From positions 1 through 64,000 of the forward strand of contig CANOSP010000003.1 in assembly GCA_947569705.1 (NCBI GenBank): 64,000 bases of DNA, read 5' to 3'. Made by a program: the position numbers and the translations under genes. Shown here in pieces: positions 26,701-37,600 of the stretch; positions within the stretch are counted from its first letter, which is position 1; each line of letters starts with the position of its first letter. This DNA is from an uncultured Erysipelotrichaceae bacterium (GTDB lineage: Bacteria; Bacillota_I; Bacilli_A; Erysipelotrichales; Erysipelotrichaceae). The notes under the pieces are model-generated. The model searched no databases. It had not been told where the DNA came from and saw only the letters and a list, made by a program, of their open reading frames with translations.

Positions 26701-29700
26701 TCGTAATGTTCCGGATGCTACTGCTGCTTGGGATTACGGAGATCAATGGGGAGCTTTAGAAAATGCATTTGATCATGACACAGGTACAATGTTCCATTCT
26801 ACTAATGCAGTTACTCCTGATCAGATGATGACAATAGACTTGGGCGCTGCTTACCAATTAGATAAATTTACTTATCAACCGCGTATGGACAATAAGGGTA
26901 ACGGTACAGTGAAGCGTATGAATGTTTATTCATCTTTAGATGGTGTAAATTATAAAAAAGTATGGGATGGCGAATCAAATCCAGCTTGGACATATGATAC
27001 GGATAATATGGATGTTTCTGATATTAAGGAAATTGACTTAAACGGTGTGAAAGCACGTTATTTAAGATTAAGCGTAATAGAATCATCCGGAGGATTCTTC
27101 TCTGCTTCTGAATTAACCACCTACAAAAAAGATGGTACCGATGCTTGGGTAGTCGGAGATGTTAATAACTCAGGTGATGTTAACGAAAACGACTTAGTAT
27201 TCTATGAAAACTATGTAGGATTAAAACCTGTAGATAATGATTGGGAATATTCAGCTTTAGGTAATATCAACGGTGATGAGATTATCGATGCCTATGACAT
27301 ATCGTTTGTCGCAAGGATGTTGGGTACACCGATTACAAGTCCTGTTTCCGGTGTAAACGGAAAGATTCAAATCATTCCTTCTAAGACTGATATTAAAGCC
27401 GGAGATGAAGTTACATTAGATATTTACGGCATCGGATTAGAAAATGTGAATGCATTCAGCGTTGAAATTCCTGTAGACAATGATTTGTTTGAAATCGCAA
27501 ACTTCGGTTCTCCGACATTGTCAACTGCCTTTATGAGAAACTTCTCTAAAACACGTATTCACAACAACGGTGCTATTGATAACTATGTATGCTTCACAAA
27601 TGTAGGAAAACAAAATCTGATTAACGGTTCCGGAAGTATTGCTACAGTAACTATTAAAGCTGTTGCTGACTTTACTTGGGATACAAAACCGACACAGGCA
27701 TTGTTGGTGGGTCAAGATCTATCTACTGCAGATGCAATCATTGATGAAACAACAAAACCGGTTGCTCCGGATACAGAAAACATTTTAGGTGTTGATGATA
27801 TTGCTTCTATCACATTTGACAATGATGTGAAAACGGATATGGACGGAAGTGAATTGTGGCAACAAACAAACTGGAAAGACTTGCTGTTTGACGGTGATCG
27901 TACGGGAGCAATGGCAGAGTTTAAATGGTATTTCGATGGTAAAGATAATATTGCCTCCGAAGTAAAAATTCCGGTCGATATGAAATTTACATTTGCCGAA
28001 AAGCAACCTTTAAGCAAAGTTAAAGTTTATAACCGTGTTTCAAGTAACGGTAGAGTAACCAGTATTAAGGCTGTCGCATACAGCGGTACTACCGAAATTG
28101 ATTTAGGTACATTCGATAGTGCGCAAGATATTTTTGAATTTACTGTACCGGCAGGAAGCGGAACAATAGATCGCGTTGTAATTACACCGCTGACTTCAGT
28201 GGGTAACGCAGCAGGCACTACTACAGGAACAGAAGAAAACCGTATGCTTTCTTTATACGAAATTGAATTTATTACTGACAGCGCTGTAAATGCTACAGGT
28301 ATTACATTCGATAGTACAAGCGAAACTGTGGCAAGAATCAATGAAGTAGTGCAGGTAGCTGCAACGGTTGCTCCGGATAATGTAAGCAATCCGTTCTATG
28401 ATATTACAAGCAGTGATAACAAAATCGCAACAGTTACTAAAGTTCCGAGTGAATCAGGCTATTACTTCTTAGTAAAGGGTGTTTCAGCAGGAAAAGTAAC
28501 ATTAACAGCGACAAGTGAAGATGGCTCTTTTACAGATACATTAGAATTTGAAGTACTTAGCGGTATAAACAGTACAAAAATCAATAAGCAAATTGACAAC
28601 TTCAAAGCATTACACAAAAACTTGTATACTGAAGCAAGCTATAATGCTGTAAAAGATTTAGTAGACAGTGCAATGGACGCATTGGCGAAAGATGATGTGA
28701 CGCAGGAAGAAATTGATACGCTGACTGTTAACATTGCGAAAGCATTAGACGAGATTAAATTTAAAGGTTCTGATGAAAGTAAGCCTTCAAGTGCTAACTT
28801 AATCGATCAAAATAAATTGAGCAGATTTGATGAATCAAGTATGTCGGCAGTTGAGCAAGAGCATGCCGGTTATGTAATTGACGGTGATCCGGATACTATC
28901 TGGCATTCAAATTACAGTGCAAGCTATTCTTTACCTCAGTATGTAACAATTGATTTAGGTTCGATCTATAACTTAGAACAAGTAGATATGTTGCCTCGTC
29001 AAAACAACACTAACGGTCAGATTACACATTATCGTATTGAAGTAAGCACTGATGAGGGCGATGACAAAACATTTACACCGGTTGTTGAAGGATATTTTGA
29101 AACTGACGGCGGTACTTTAGTAAATCCGGGTATAGCTAAAGAAGTGAAATTTGATCCTACACCGGCAAGATACGTAAGATTCATTGCTATTGAATCAGTA
29201 GGCAGTAATGAAGCAAGTGCAAATAAATATGCTTCGATCGCTGAGCTTAACTTCTACGGAGTTTCAGGTTTCCCATCATATGATGAAATTGTTGCTGAAG
29301 CTGAAGAAATTATAGCGAATGAAGAATTATATACTACAAGTACATTCGCAGCATTTATAGAGTCTTATGAAGCGTTGAAGTCATTGAAGAATCCTACAGA
29401 GGAAGAAATGACATTGGCTATCGCTGCTGTTAAAAACAAAATTAATGATTTGGATTTAAGAGCAAGCAGTACGGTGATTGATTCCTTAAAAGCACATGTT
29501 GCAGCCTACAAAGCAATGGAACCTAATTATAGTGAAGTTGAGTTTGCAGAATTGAAAGCAGCAATTGAAGCGGCGGAAGCAATTCTTGCTAAGGGTGATG
29601 CTGATATTTCAACTGCCGAAGCAGTAGCAGCTGATGCAGCTATGGTATTAGCGGCAAGTTCACTGCAAGGTGTATCCGCTGATGAATTAAAAGCAAACTT

Positions 29701-31108
29701 AGCTGAAATTATTGCAATTGCCAATGAAACCTTGGCTAGCAGTGAAATCGAAAATGTTCGTCCAAGTAAAGTAGCAGCTTTAGAAAAAGCTGTGGCCGCC
29801 GGACAAGCATTGATTGATGAAGATTCAACTGATACTGCTAAGCTGCGCGAAGCTATTGGAAATATTGTAAAAGCACACAGTGAATTATGGGAAGTTGTAG
29901 ATAAAGCTGAAATTAATTCTTTAATTGAAACTGCAGAAGCAATTACCGGTAATTATACTTCAGCATCTATGGCAGCATTAAAAGAAGCAATCAAAGCAGC
30001 AAAAGAGGTAGCAGCAAATGAAGATGCTACACTGGCCGAAGTTAATGAAGCTTGCGCAGCGTTGCGTGAAGCAATTAACGGATTGGTTGAACTGGCTGAT
30101 AAAGAAAAATTGGCTGATGAAATTGCTAAGGCAAAAAGAATCTTGGCTAATATTGATAGCTATATTTCAACAAGTGTAGTAGGATTAGATAAATTAGTAG
30201 CGTCCGCAGAGGAAATCTTTAAAAACGAATCTGCAACACAAGCTGAAGTTGATGCTATGACTGCTAAGCTGCAAAAAGCAATCAAAGGTGCTGAAAAGAG
30301 AGCAAACTTCTCTAAACTGGAACAAGCAGTGAAAAAAGCTGAAGCAATGGATACAAGTAAATATACTGCTGAAAGTGTGAAAACACTGAATGATGCAATC
30401 GCAGCGGCGAAAGTTGTATTGAACAATAAAGATGCATCTCAAGGTGATGTGGAGAACGCATTGGCAGTATTGAATAAAGCCATAGTCGGATTAAAGGTTA
30501 AGCCAAATAATCCTGATAATCCAAGTAAACCTGATCAGCCGAATAAGCCGGGCAAACCGGTTATTCCGAATCCGGTAGAACCGAATAATCCGGAAAAACC
30601 GGGTTATGTTGAACAAATCGATAACAACAAAAACAATGTAAGTGTTATCGGTAAGTTCCCTGTAGATGTTGTGTTGATTGTTGAGGATTTAGTAGCTGAT
30701 GCGAAAGCTAATATCATTGCGAAAATCACAAACAAAGATGCAGTTGCGAAGTACAAATTTGAAAAAATCTTCGATATTTATATGCTGCGCAACGGTGCAA
30801 TATATACACCGGAAGGAAGCTTCACGGTTAAGATTAAATTAGATGATGAGTTGAAAGCAAAACGCTATCTGGGAATTGTATATATTTCCGATGACGGTAA
30901 AGCAACAACAATTCCATCTAGAGTAGCAGACGGATATATCACATTTACAACAAACCATAATTCATATTATGCAATTGTATCCAGTGATACTCCGATCGTT
31001 GATACGGCAACACAGCCGGTAACAGCGAGCAGTATTCCTGCATTCATCTTACTTGGTGCGGTATTGATCTTCGTAACCAAGAAGATGGAAAAGGTGCTGG
31101 AAGATTAA
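23780..31108 (+). CDS. Giant GH31 glycosidase with F5/8C, dockerin-like, cohesin-like and FIVAR modules (paralogue 1)
   Basis: 2442 residues. The signal peptide ends near SVFA (about 33). The GH31 barrel follows to about 690; candidate nucleophile D440 lies in KTDVAWVG and candidate acid/base D491 in WTGDQSGGQWEYIRF, the context of the GH31 alpha-N-acetylgalactosaminidase group. Then come an Fn3-like domain (about 885-970), F5/8C (about 971-1117), a dockerin-like module (about 1125-1182; DVNNSGDVNENDL and NINGDEIIDAYD), a cohesin-like module (about 1190-1310), a second lectin-like module, Big2, F5/8C (about 1671-1831) and several FIVARs. A Pro-rich linker, a 125-residue domain shared with paralogue 2, and a membrane helix with KK end the protein. 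No LPXTG is seen. It probably trims mucin O-glycans at the cell surface. Confidence 0.88.
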   Translation: MIKKTVKKLEIISLAFMMTTSMLGSTTASVFAKGNDGIATAAVDEGGYNVLGSVASVSNSDNIVTLDISTGERVRYTFLKDNMFRMYMAPLGEEFQEYPTPNSSSHTATITNKTDSQFETEYGVRPTVNETATTVTISTGKIIIEINKTDSVTKVTKADGTVVWEEAAPLKYKSGSTYQTLKTDANEYFYGGGTQNGRFSHKGNAIKIATTNTWVDKSVTSPNPFYWSTDGYGVVRNTWKPGEYDFGSTGTDTVKTTHNEKRFDAYYFIDDTPVEILGDYYELTGKPAELPEYASYLGHLNCYNRDYWTEVSEGTSGAVRMGDKWYKESQSYSEGSVKETLLGTSNVTAQQVIEDHKAYDMPLGWFLPNDGYGCGYGQTTSQAGDIENLKDFSDYAIENGIQTGLWTQSNLWPADSSNPQKGERDIYKEVEAGVHSVKTDVAWVGAGYSMALNGVSVAYDAIATKSGLKPNIVTLNGWAGTQRYGGIWTGDQSGGQWEYIRFHIPTYIGTALSGQPNIGSDMDGIFGGANLIAWTRDFQWKAFTTFMLDMDGWGSNQKSPWALGEDGTSINRAYLKLKAKLSPYNNTISHEATAEGGLPMIRAMMLEEQNSYTLGTDTQYQYMWGNNFLIAPIYQNTSANGQGDDVRNGIYLPSTSDIWIDYFTGEQYRGGQVLNNFDAPLWKLPVFVKNGSIIPMYPENNNPEAKTTTNSDGLDRSQRIVEFFPSGESSFTAYEDDGKTLGGSGVYTELKSKVDGDTVTLTAEKTNGSYTGMVRERSTEFVVNVSKEPTSVTGNVAGSDVTFTKVTTQADYNAATGNVYFYNENPSIFVKEYASADSSYASTTETTEPKLYVKSAAKNDITAHGVTVVVEGFENNQDLGEDVLDTTLDVPTGLAEVSKTDSEINVAWDVVADAATYDIEVDGIIIRNILDPEYNHSGLGFLTDHTYRVRTVAANGHFSNWSDSITIQTADNPYRNVPDATAAWDYGDQWGALENAFDHDTGTMFHSTNAVTPDQMMTIDLGAAYQLDKFTYQPRMDNKGNGTVKRMNVYSSLDGVNYKKVWDGESNPAWTYDTDNMDVSDIKEIDLNGVKARYLRLSVIESSGGFFSASELTTYKKDGTDAWVVGDVNNSGDVNENDLVFYENYVGLKPVDNDWEYSALGNINGDEIIDAYDISFVARMLGTPITSPVSGVNGKIQIIPSKTDIKAGDEVTLDIYGIGLENVNAFSVEIPVDNDLFEIANFGSPTLSTAFMRNFSKTRIHNNGAIDNYVCFTNVGKQNLINGSGSIATVTIKAVADFTWDTKPTQALLVGQDLSTADAIIDETTKPVAPDTENILGVDDIASITFDNDVKTDMDGSELWQQTNWKDLLFDGDRTGAMAEFKWYFDGKDNIASEVKIPVDMKFTFAEKQPLSKVKVYNRVSSNGRVTSIKAVAYSGTTEIDLGTFDSAQDIFEFTVPAGSGTIDRVVITPLTSVGNAAGTTTGTEENRMLSLYEIEFITDSAVNATGITFDSTSETVARINEVVQVAATVAPDNVSNPFYDITSSDNKIATVTKVPSESGYYFLVKGVSAGKVTLTATSEDGSFTDTLEFEVLSGINSTKINKQIDNFKALHKNLYTEASYNAVKDLVDSAMDALAKDDVTQEEIDTLTVNIAKALDEIKFKGSDESKPSSANLIDQNKLSRFDESSMSAVEQEHAGYVIDGDPDTIWHSNYSASYSLPQYVTIDLGSIYNLEQVDMLPRQNNTNGQITHYRIEVSTDEGDDKTFTPVVEGYFETDGGTLVNPGIAKEVKFDPTPARYVRFIAIESVGSNEASANKYASIAELNFYGVSGFPSYDEIVAEAEEIIANEELYTTSTFAAFIESYEALKSLKNPTEEEMTLAIAAVKNKINDLDLRASSTVIDSLKAHVAAYKAMEPNYSEVEFAELKAAIEAAEAILAKGDADISTAEAVAADAAMVLAASSLQGVSADELKANLAEIIAIANETLASSEIENVRPSKVAALEKAVAAGQALIDEDSTDTAKLREAIGNIVKAHSELWEVVDKAEINSLIETAEAITGNYTSASMAALKEAIKAAKEVAANEDATLAEVNEACAALREAINGLVELADKEKLADEIAKAKRILANIDSYISTSVVGLDKLVASAEEIFKNESATQAEVDAMTAKLQKAIKGAEKRANFSKLEQAVKKAEAMDTSKYTAESVKTLNDAIAAAKVVLNNKDASQGDVENALAVLNKAIVGLKVKPNNPDNPSKPDQPNKPGKPVIPNPVEPNNPEKPGYVEQIDNNKNNVSVIGKFPVDVVLIVEDLVADAKANIIAKITNKDAVAKYKFEKIFDIYMLRNGAIYTPEGSFTVKIKLDDELKAKRYLGIVYISDDGKATTIPSRVADGYITFTTNHNSYYAIVSSDTPIVDTATQPVTASSIPAFILLGAVLIFVTKKMEKVLED

Positions 31109-31126
31109 TCACTCTTGATTAATTAA
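30512..31126 (+). repeat. 3' homogenised repeat, copy 1
   Basis: This 615-bp segment encodes the Pro-rich linker, the shared C-terminal domain and the membrane anchor, and runs 18 bases past the stop codon. It matches 38322-38936 at a constant offset of 7810 with no indel. The inner 375 bp (30614-30988) are identical base for base. The rest of the two genes is far more divergent. Confidence 0.95.
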
Positions 31127-31142
31127 TAAATGCAAAAAAATT

Positions 31143-31191
31143 AAGCAACAGGTAAAAGTCGTGAGAACGATCGCAGCCTGTTGCTTTTTTT
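31143..31191 (+). terminator. Terminator of GH31 paralogue 1
   Basis: AAGCAACAGG pairs with CCTGTTGCTT around a 24-base loop that itself can fold, followed by a run of T. Confidence 0.8.
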
Positions 31192-31313
31192 AATGCAGAA
31201 TATACTGATATAAAAGGATTTTTAGTGCTTTTTCAATGATAAAAAACGAATTCAAAAGCACTGTTTTCTTCATTAGGTTAAGATAGAAATTTTATGAAAT
31301 TATTAGAATTTGC

Positions 31314-31364
31314 TTGACTGTTTGAAACTAACAAGTTACAATGAAATTGCTGAAAGCGTTTACC
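31314..31364 (+). promoter_or_regulatory. Promoter with downstream cre-like site for GH31 paralogue 2
   Basis: TTGACT (31314-31319), a 17-bp spacer and TACAAT (31337-31342) form a good promoter. TGAAAGCGTTTACC (31351-31364) follows and matches the cre consensus at all but the last position. The cre-like site sits over the start region, the same geometry as in front of the LRR gene. The start codon is about 300 bp downstream, so the leader is long. Confidence 0.6.
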
Positions 31365-31386
31365 CGATAAAAAATAAAATAGGAAA

Positions 31387-31573
31387 AGTGCAAAATATTG
31401 ATAAGAAAGTGATAAAATATTGCGCACTGATTTCCAAAAAAATGACTGAAAATGATTCATTTTCAGTCATTGCCATTTAGGAATGTGTACCTTGAGAGAT
31501 TATTATAAACAGCTATGAAAACGCTTTCGAAACTAAAAAAAAGATAACAAATGTATTGATAAAAATGTTATCT
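31387..31573 (+). promoter_or_regulatory. Structured leader of GH31 paralogue 2 with a second cre-like site
   Basis: AGTGC-AAATATT (31387-31399) pairs with AATATT-GCACT (31416-31428). A perfect 15-bp inverted repeat lies at 31441-31471. TGAAAACGCTTTCG (31516-31529) is cre-like with one mismatch at the last position. AGATAACA (31542-31549) pairs with TGTTATCT (31566-31573). No ORF with a ribosome binding site is found here. Which elements act on DNA and which on RNA cannot be told from sequence alone. Confidence 0.45.
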
Positions 31574-31670
31574 ATAAAAGTACACATTTTTATACTAAGT
31601 AAGGGGTGAGTAAAAAGGAAAAAAGAAATCAGAGTATTGTTTATCATTAAGAAAGGAGTAATAGAGCAAA

Positions 31671-34600
31671 ATGAGGTTGAAAAAAATTACACAAAAAATT
31701 GGAATTGCGAGTCTTTGTTCAATGATGGCTCTTTCTGCCGTTGGTGCTAATATTACTGCAGCTCATGCTGAGGAAGCAAGTACAAAAAGCACTGAGGGAG
31801 CGATGGGTTCTGTAACTTCATCGGCACAGAAATCAGCCAATTCAAAGAACGATGCGGTTCAGAACCAAGTTGACTTGGAAATGTCAAACGGTAAACTGCG
31901 TGTTACTTTCATTAAGGATAATGCGTTCCGTTTAAATTTCGAATCTACAGGCAACGATTTTGTAGTAAATGCAAAACCGTTTGTTAATCCAAAGTACAAC
32001 AAGGTATTTATCTTAGACAAACATGAAAGTGATTATACAGGTGTTGAACCTACTGTAAATGAAACTGCAAACGAAATTACACTTTCTACAAATACATTGA
32101 CTTTGACAATTAACAAGGACACTTCCTTGATGAAATTGACAAAGAAAACAGGTGAAATCTTGTGGGAAGAAGCAGAACCGATTAAGACGGTGGAGGGTAA
32201 AACAACACAGACATTAAAGACAACAGCTGATGAATATTTCTATGGTGGAGGTACACAGAACGGTTACTTCTCTCATAAAAATACAAAACTGTTGATTCAA
32301 ATCGGCGGTGGCTGGGAAGACGGCGGACGTTCCAATCCGGTTCCGTTCTATATGTCTACCAAGGGTTATGCCGTTATGCGTCATACCTTTACACCGGGTG
32401 AATACGATTTCTCCGAAACAGCAACCTTCACTCATAAGGAAGAACGCTTCGATGCTTTCTACTTTGTGAATGACAGCTTGAAGGGTGAAATCAACGATTT
32501 CACTGAATTGACAGGCCGCCCGGTTTTCTGGCCGAGATGGGCTCAGTATATCGGACATGCGGACTGCTATAACTATAATGCAAATACCGGTGAGCGTGAT
32601 CTGAATGTTCACGGTAAAACTGTTTTGGAAAACTATGTAGTCAACAAAGATGTTCCGTTAGGTTGGCTGCTTCCTCAGGATGGCTACGGCTGCCATTACG
32701 GTAAGACAGGAACAGTTGACGGAAATATCCAAAACTTAAAACAACTGGTTGATCGTGCAAATGAGTTAGGCGTTCAAGTAGGTATGTGGACACAGAGTGA
32801 TCTTTACAATGAGTCACCTGATGTTTTACGTAATGTGGACAAGGAAGTATTGACTGCCGGAACACGCGGTATCAAAACCGACGTTGCTTGGGTAGGTCAA
32901 GGCTATGATATGCAGATGAATTCGGTATCTACAGGTTACGATGCAATCGCGAAATCAGGCGATCGTCCGTATATCTTCTCCTTATACGGATGGGCAGGTT
33001 CACAGCGTTATGCAGGTATGTGGTCAGGTGACCAGACCGGCGGTCGTTGGGAATACATTCGTTTCCAGATTCCTACATACATCGGTTCCGGTTTAAGCGG
33101 ACAGCCAAATATCGGATCTGATATTGACTCTATCTATAAAGGTACTGCAACTATCGCAACTCGTGACGTTCAATGGAAAGTCTTCACACCGATGCTTTAC
33201 AACATGGGCGGTTGGGACGGATCCAAGGCTGACGAACTTGATGGTAAAACACCATGGGAATTCGGCGGTCAATATGAAGCGATTCAGCGTTTCTACTTGA
33301 AATTAAGAGCAGAGATGACTCCGTACAATTACACGATTGCTCACGATGCAAGCTTAACAGGTACACCGATGCTTCGTGCAATGGTATTAGAATATCCGAA
33401 TGATCCTTATACATACGGTAAGGAAACTCAGTATCAGTACATGTGGGGTGAAAACTTCTTAGTCGCACCGGTTTATGAAGGTGAAGGCAAGGATACCGAC
33501 ATCGGCAAGCGTAATAATATTTATTTGCCGGATACTGACCAAACATGGATTGACTACTTCTCAGGAGCACAATACCAAGGCGGCGTATCACTCTACAACT
33601 ATGATGCACCGTTATGGAAATTGCCGTTGTTTGTAAAGAGCGGCGCAATCATTCCGATGACAGAAGAAAACAATGCATCCGGTGAAATTACGGATGATAA
33701 AGATCGTATCTTCCAGTTCTATCCTGACGGAGCAACTGATTTCGAATTATTCGAAGATGATGGAAAATCTATTAACAGCGGATCTGCTACAACATTAGTA
33801 AAATCCACTGCACCGGAAATCGATGCAACAGGAAATGCTGCTGACGGTACTGCTGTATTGGAAATTGCAAAACGTCAGGAAACAGGCGGATATGCAGCTT
33901 CTGATAAAGCAACTGAATTTATCGTAAATACCCATAAGAAACCGACTAAGGTTACTTTGGAATTCAACGGTACAGAGCAGACATTGACTGAAGTTACTAA
34001 AGATGAATATATCCAAGCTGTAAACGATGGCGATGATACAAGAAATATCTATTATTATGACACTGCTTACAACATGAATAAATATACAGGTAAGGAGTTA
34101 GTAAACGGTGGTGAAATTATTGCAGCACCGCGTTTAATCGTCAGAACAGTGAAAACTGATGTCAGTGAAACAGCAATGAAGCTGACAGTAGAAGGCTTCA
34201 ATAATTCTAACAAAGCAACAGCGAGCGGAACAATTGCAGATGTACCTACATTTGATGCAGTAAATCAGGATACACTCACTCCGACATCTATCACATTGAC
34301 TTGGGCAGATGTAGCTGATGCAACAAGCTATGACATCGAAGCAAACGGACATATTTTAACAAATGTAACTTCTCCGTTCTTGCACAAAGATTTACCGAAC
34401 TTAACAGAATATACTTACAAGATTCGTTCTGTAAATGCAGCAGGACATTCCGCATGGAGCGCTCCGATCACTGCATCTACAAAGGATGATCCGTTCAGAC
34501 GTGTTCCTGAAACAATCACAGTATCATGGAACGGTCCGAATAACGGGTCTTATGGTGGAAATCTTTCTGATATTGTTGATAAGAATTTCGGTACGCAATA

Positions 34601-37600
34601 TCACTCTTTAGCCGGAGCTACCGGTAAACAAGTAGTGTTTGATATGCAGTATGCTTATCCGATCGAAAGCTTCTTGTATGTACCTCGTCAAGATTATCCT
34701 GACGGTATGAATGGTAACGGGACGGTAAAAGACTTAGACTTAGAAGTAAGTATCGACGGTGTAACATGGAAAACCGTAGCTAAGAATTATACAACAAGCG
34801 TTCCGGGTGTTCAGCAGCCGCAATTCGATAATGTATACGGTGATTTGATTACATTTGATTCTACTTATGCACGTTATATAAGATTGACTGTCAACAGTAC
34901 AATCGGTGATTTCTTCACAGCTCAAGAATGTGTGCCTATTATCAGCGAAGGCGGTAAGCCACGTACAGCAGGTTCGGCATTAGAGCATACAAATGCATTA
35001 AGCGATACTGACTTGGTACCGATGAAAATGTATTCCGGAAGTATTCCGGGTGATACTACTTGGGGTCAGGTAGAATCAGCGGATGTGAACTATAATAACA
35101 TTTCCGATGCATATGATCTTGTGAATATCACTTCTAAGATGGGCGGCGGCATTAAACCAAGCGCTGAAAATAAAGTAAGCGGTATGATTAATGCAAAAGC
35201 AACCGTAAACGGTACTATTAATACAGGTGATGAGCTTACTGTCACTGTCTTAGGTAATAATTTAACAGATATTAATGCACTCAGTGCTGAATTCGTAGTA
35301 AACAAAGAAGACTTTGAAATTGTTGACAGCAAGGAAAAAACTTTGGTTCCTTCTGTTAATACATTAGGTATGTTGAACTATTCAAGATACAATCCGCATG
35401 GACAGAATAGTGATAATCCGACATTATTTATGGATTTCGCAAATCTTGGAAATAAGGAGAGATTGAACGGTGATGTAGTTCTCGGTACTTTCAAAATCCG
35501 TGCTAAGAAAGCCGGTGTGACACCGGATATCACAGTCCAAAATGCGTTAGTTGTAAACTCTCATATGGCACAGAAGGAAGCTAATCCTGCAACTCCTGAG
35601 GTAGAAGTACCTGAAGTTAAGGAAGGCAAGGTTGCCAGAGAAGACTTTACATTGACGTTCAGTACTCCGGGTATCACAGATGATAACGGTGCTAACCTGT
35701 TCCAGTATGGTTTATCAGGTGTTGCCGCTCTCTTTGATGGTGATTTGAATACTTTAGGAGAACTGTTGTGGTCTCGTGATGAGGCAACAGAAGAAGTGGT
35801 ACGCTTGCCGTTGACCATGAACTTCCAGTTCGATGCACCGAAGAATTTGAAAGAAATCAAGGTTTATAACCGTGTTTCCGGAAATGGTGTTGTTCGTGAA
35901 ATGCAGGCAATCGGCTATCGCGGCGATACTGCTATTGATTTAGGTACTAAGACAGATTCTGATGGTGATTATGCTGACAGTATATATAAGTTCGAAGTAC
36001 CGGCAGGAAGCGGAGTGTTTGACCGTGTTGAAATTATTGCAAAACGCGCTGATAATATGACCATGATGACACTGCGTGAAATTGAATTATTTGAAACTAA
36101 TGATATTGCAGTTGAAAGCATCGAGGTCGGAGAAGCAGAAGTTGATTTACATGTCGGTGAAGTAATATCTATTCCTGTAACAGTAAATCCAACAAGCGCA
36201 AGAGATCGTAATGTAACGCTCAGTAACGATGCTGATACAATTTCCGAAGCTTCACTTGTTAAGGGTGATGACGGAAAACGTATGGTTCTGCTCAGCGGTC
36301 TTGCAAAGGGTACTTCAACAATTACAATCACTTCTACAAGCAATACTTCTGTAACTGCAACAATCAAAGTAAATGTGACTGATGAATTGAATCTTACAGA
36401 CTTCAATAAATTCAAAGCACAGGCAGAAGCAAAAATCGAAGACGGTGACTTGTGGCAGAAGGAAGGCCGTGACGCCCTGAACGCTGCATACGAAAAAGCA
36501 ACCGGCTTAGATTTATCTGCTGTTGATCAAGCGAAAGTTGATGAAGTAACACTTGAACTTGCGACAGCGATTGCTAATCTCGTAATGCGTGAAAGCAATC
36601 CTGATGAATTGATTCCTGAAACAGAATTGAAAGCTACCGCAAGCCATACTTCCGGTGAAGATGTTCCTGAAAGAGTACTTGATAATGAAAAGAGTACTTA
36701 TTGGGAATCTCCATGGGGCGGTGAATTTGCGAAACTTCCTCAGAGTGTAACTATTGAGTTGCCGGTTGTTTCCAAAGTTAATCAAATCGATTATGTACCG
36801 TTCACAGCTAGAAACGGTCTTATCAGAGAATACAATGTATATGTATCTAAAGACGGAAAGACATTTACAAAAGTATCTTCCGGTTCTACTCAGCGTGCAA
36901 GTGATGCAGATTACAGCACTTATTCTGTCCTGTTCAAAACAGTAGAAGCAAAATATGTGAAGTTTGAAGCAACTTCTACTTACGGACGTATTGCTGATGA
37001 AGATGATATGTATGCACGTATCGCAGAGCTGGATGTATACGGTACTTGCAATGCAACAGGTATTGAAATCAATAACGAAGCAACTACTTTGAAATTGAAT
37101 GAAACCTTAACTCTGGATACTGTATTGAAACCGTCTTATGCAAATAATGAAATCACATATACATCCAGTGATGCAAATGTAGTCAGTGTTGATGCAAACG
37201 GTGTTGTAACAGGACTGAAAAAAGGTACTGCAACAATTACTGCAACAGCAAACGGCAAAACTGCAACAATTGAAATTACAGTAGATCCGTTCAAAGATCT
37301 TACACCATTGATTGAAGAAATCGAAGAATTTGTGGGTAATGATGACAATAAAGTGCTTTATACAACTACATCTTGGAATGACTTAGTGTCTGCTCTTGAT
37401 GCAGCGAAAGCAATGAATGACACAAATACTCAGGATGAGATCGATGCTGCTCAAGAGGCACTGGAAGCCGCAAAGGAAAACTTGGTAGAACTTACAACTA
37501 AGGATAAATTAGAGGCTAAGATCAACCAATTAAAAGAAATCAAGAACGATGATGCAACTTATACAGCAGGAAGCTACCAAGCACTTCAGGATGAAATAGC

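Noticed and set aside
20040-31100. Regular repeats in the LRR and FIVAR regions considered as a CRISPR array or minisatellite
   Set aside because: The periodicity is in protein sequence (23-residue LRRs and helical FIVARs) inside long ORFs; DNA copies diverge and there are no uniform spacers. No CRISPR array or cas gene is seen in the window.
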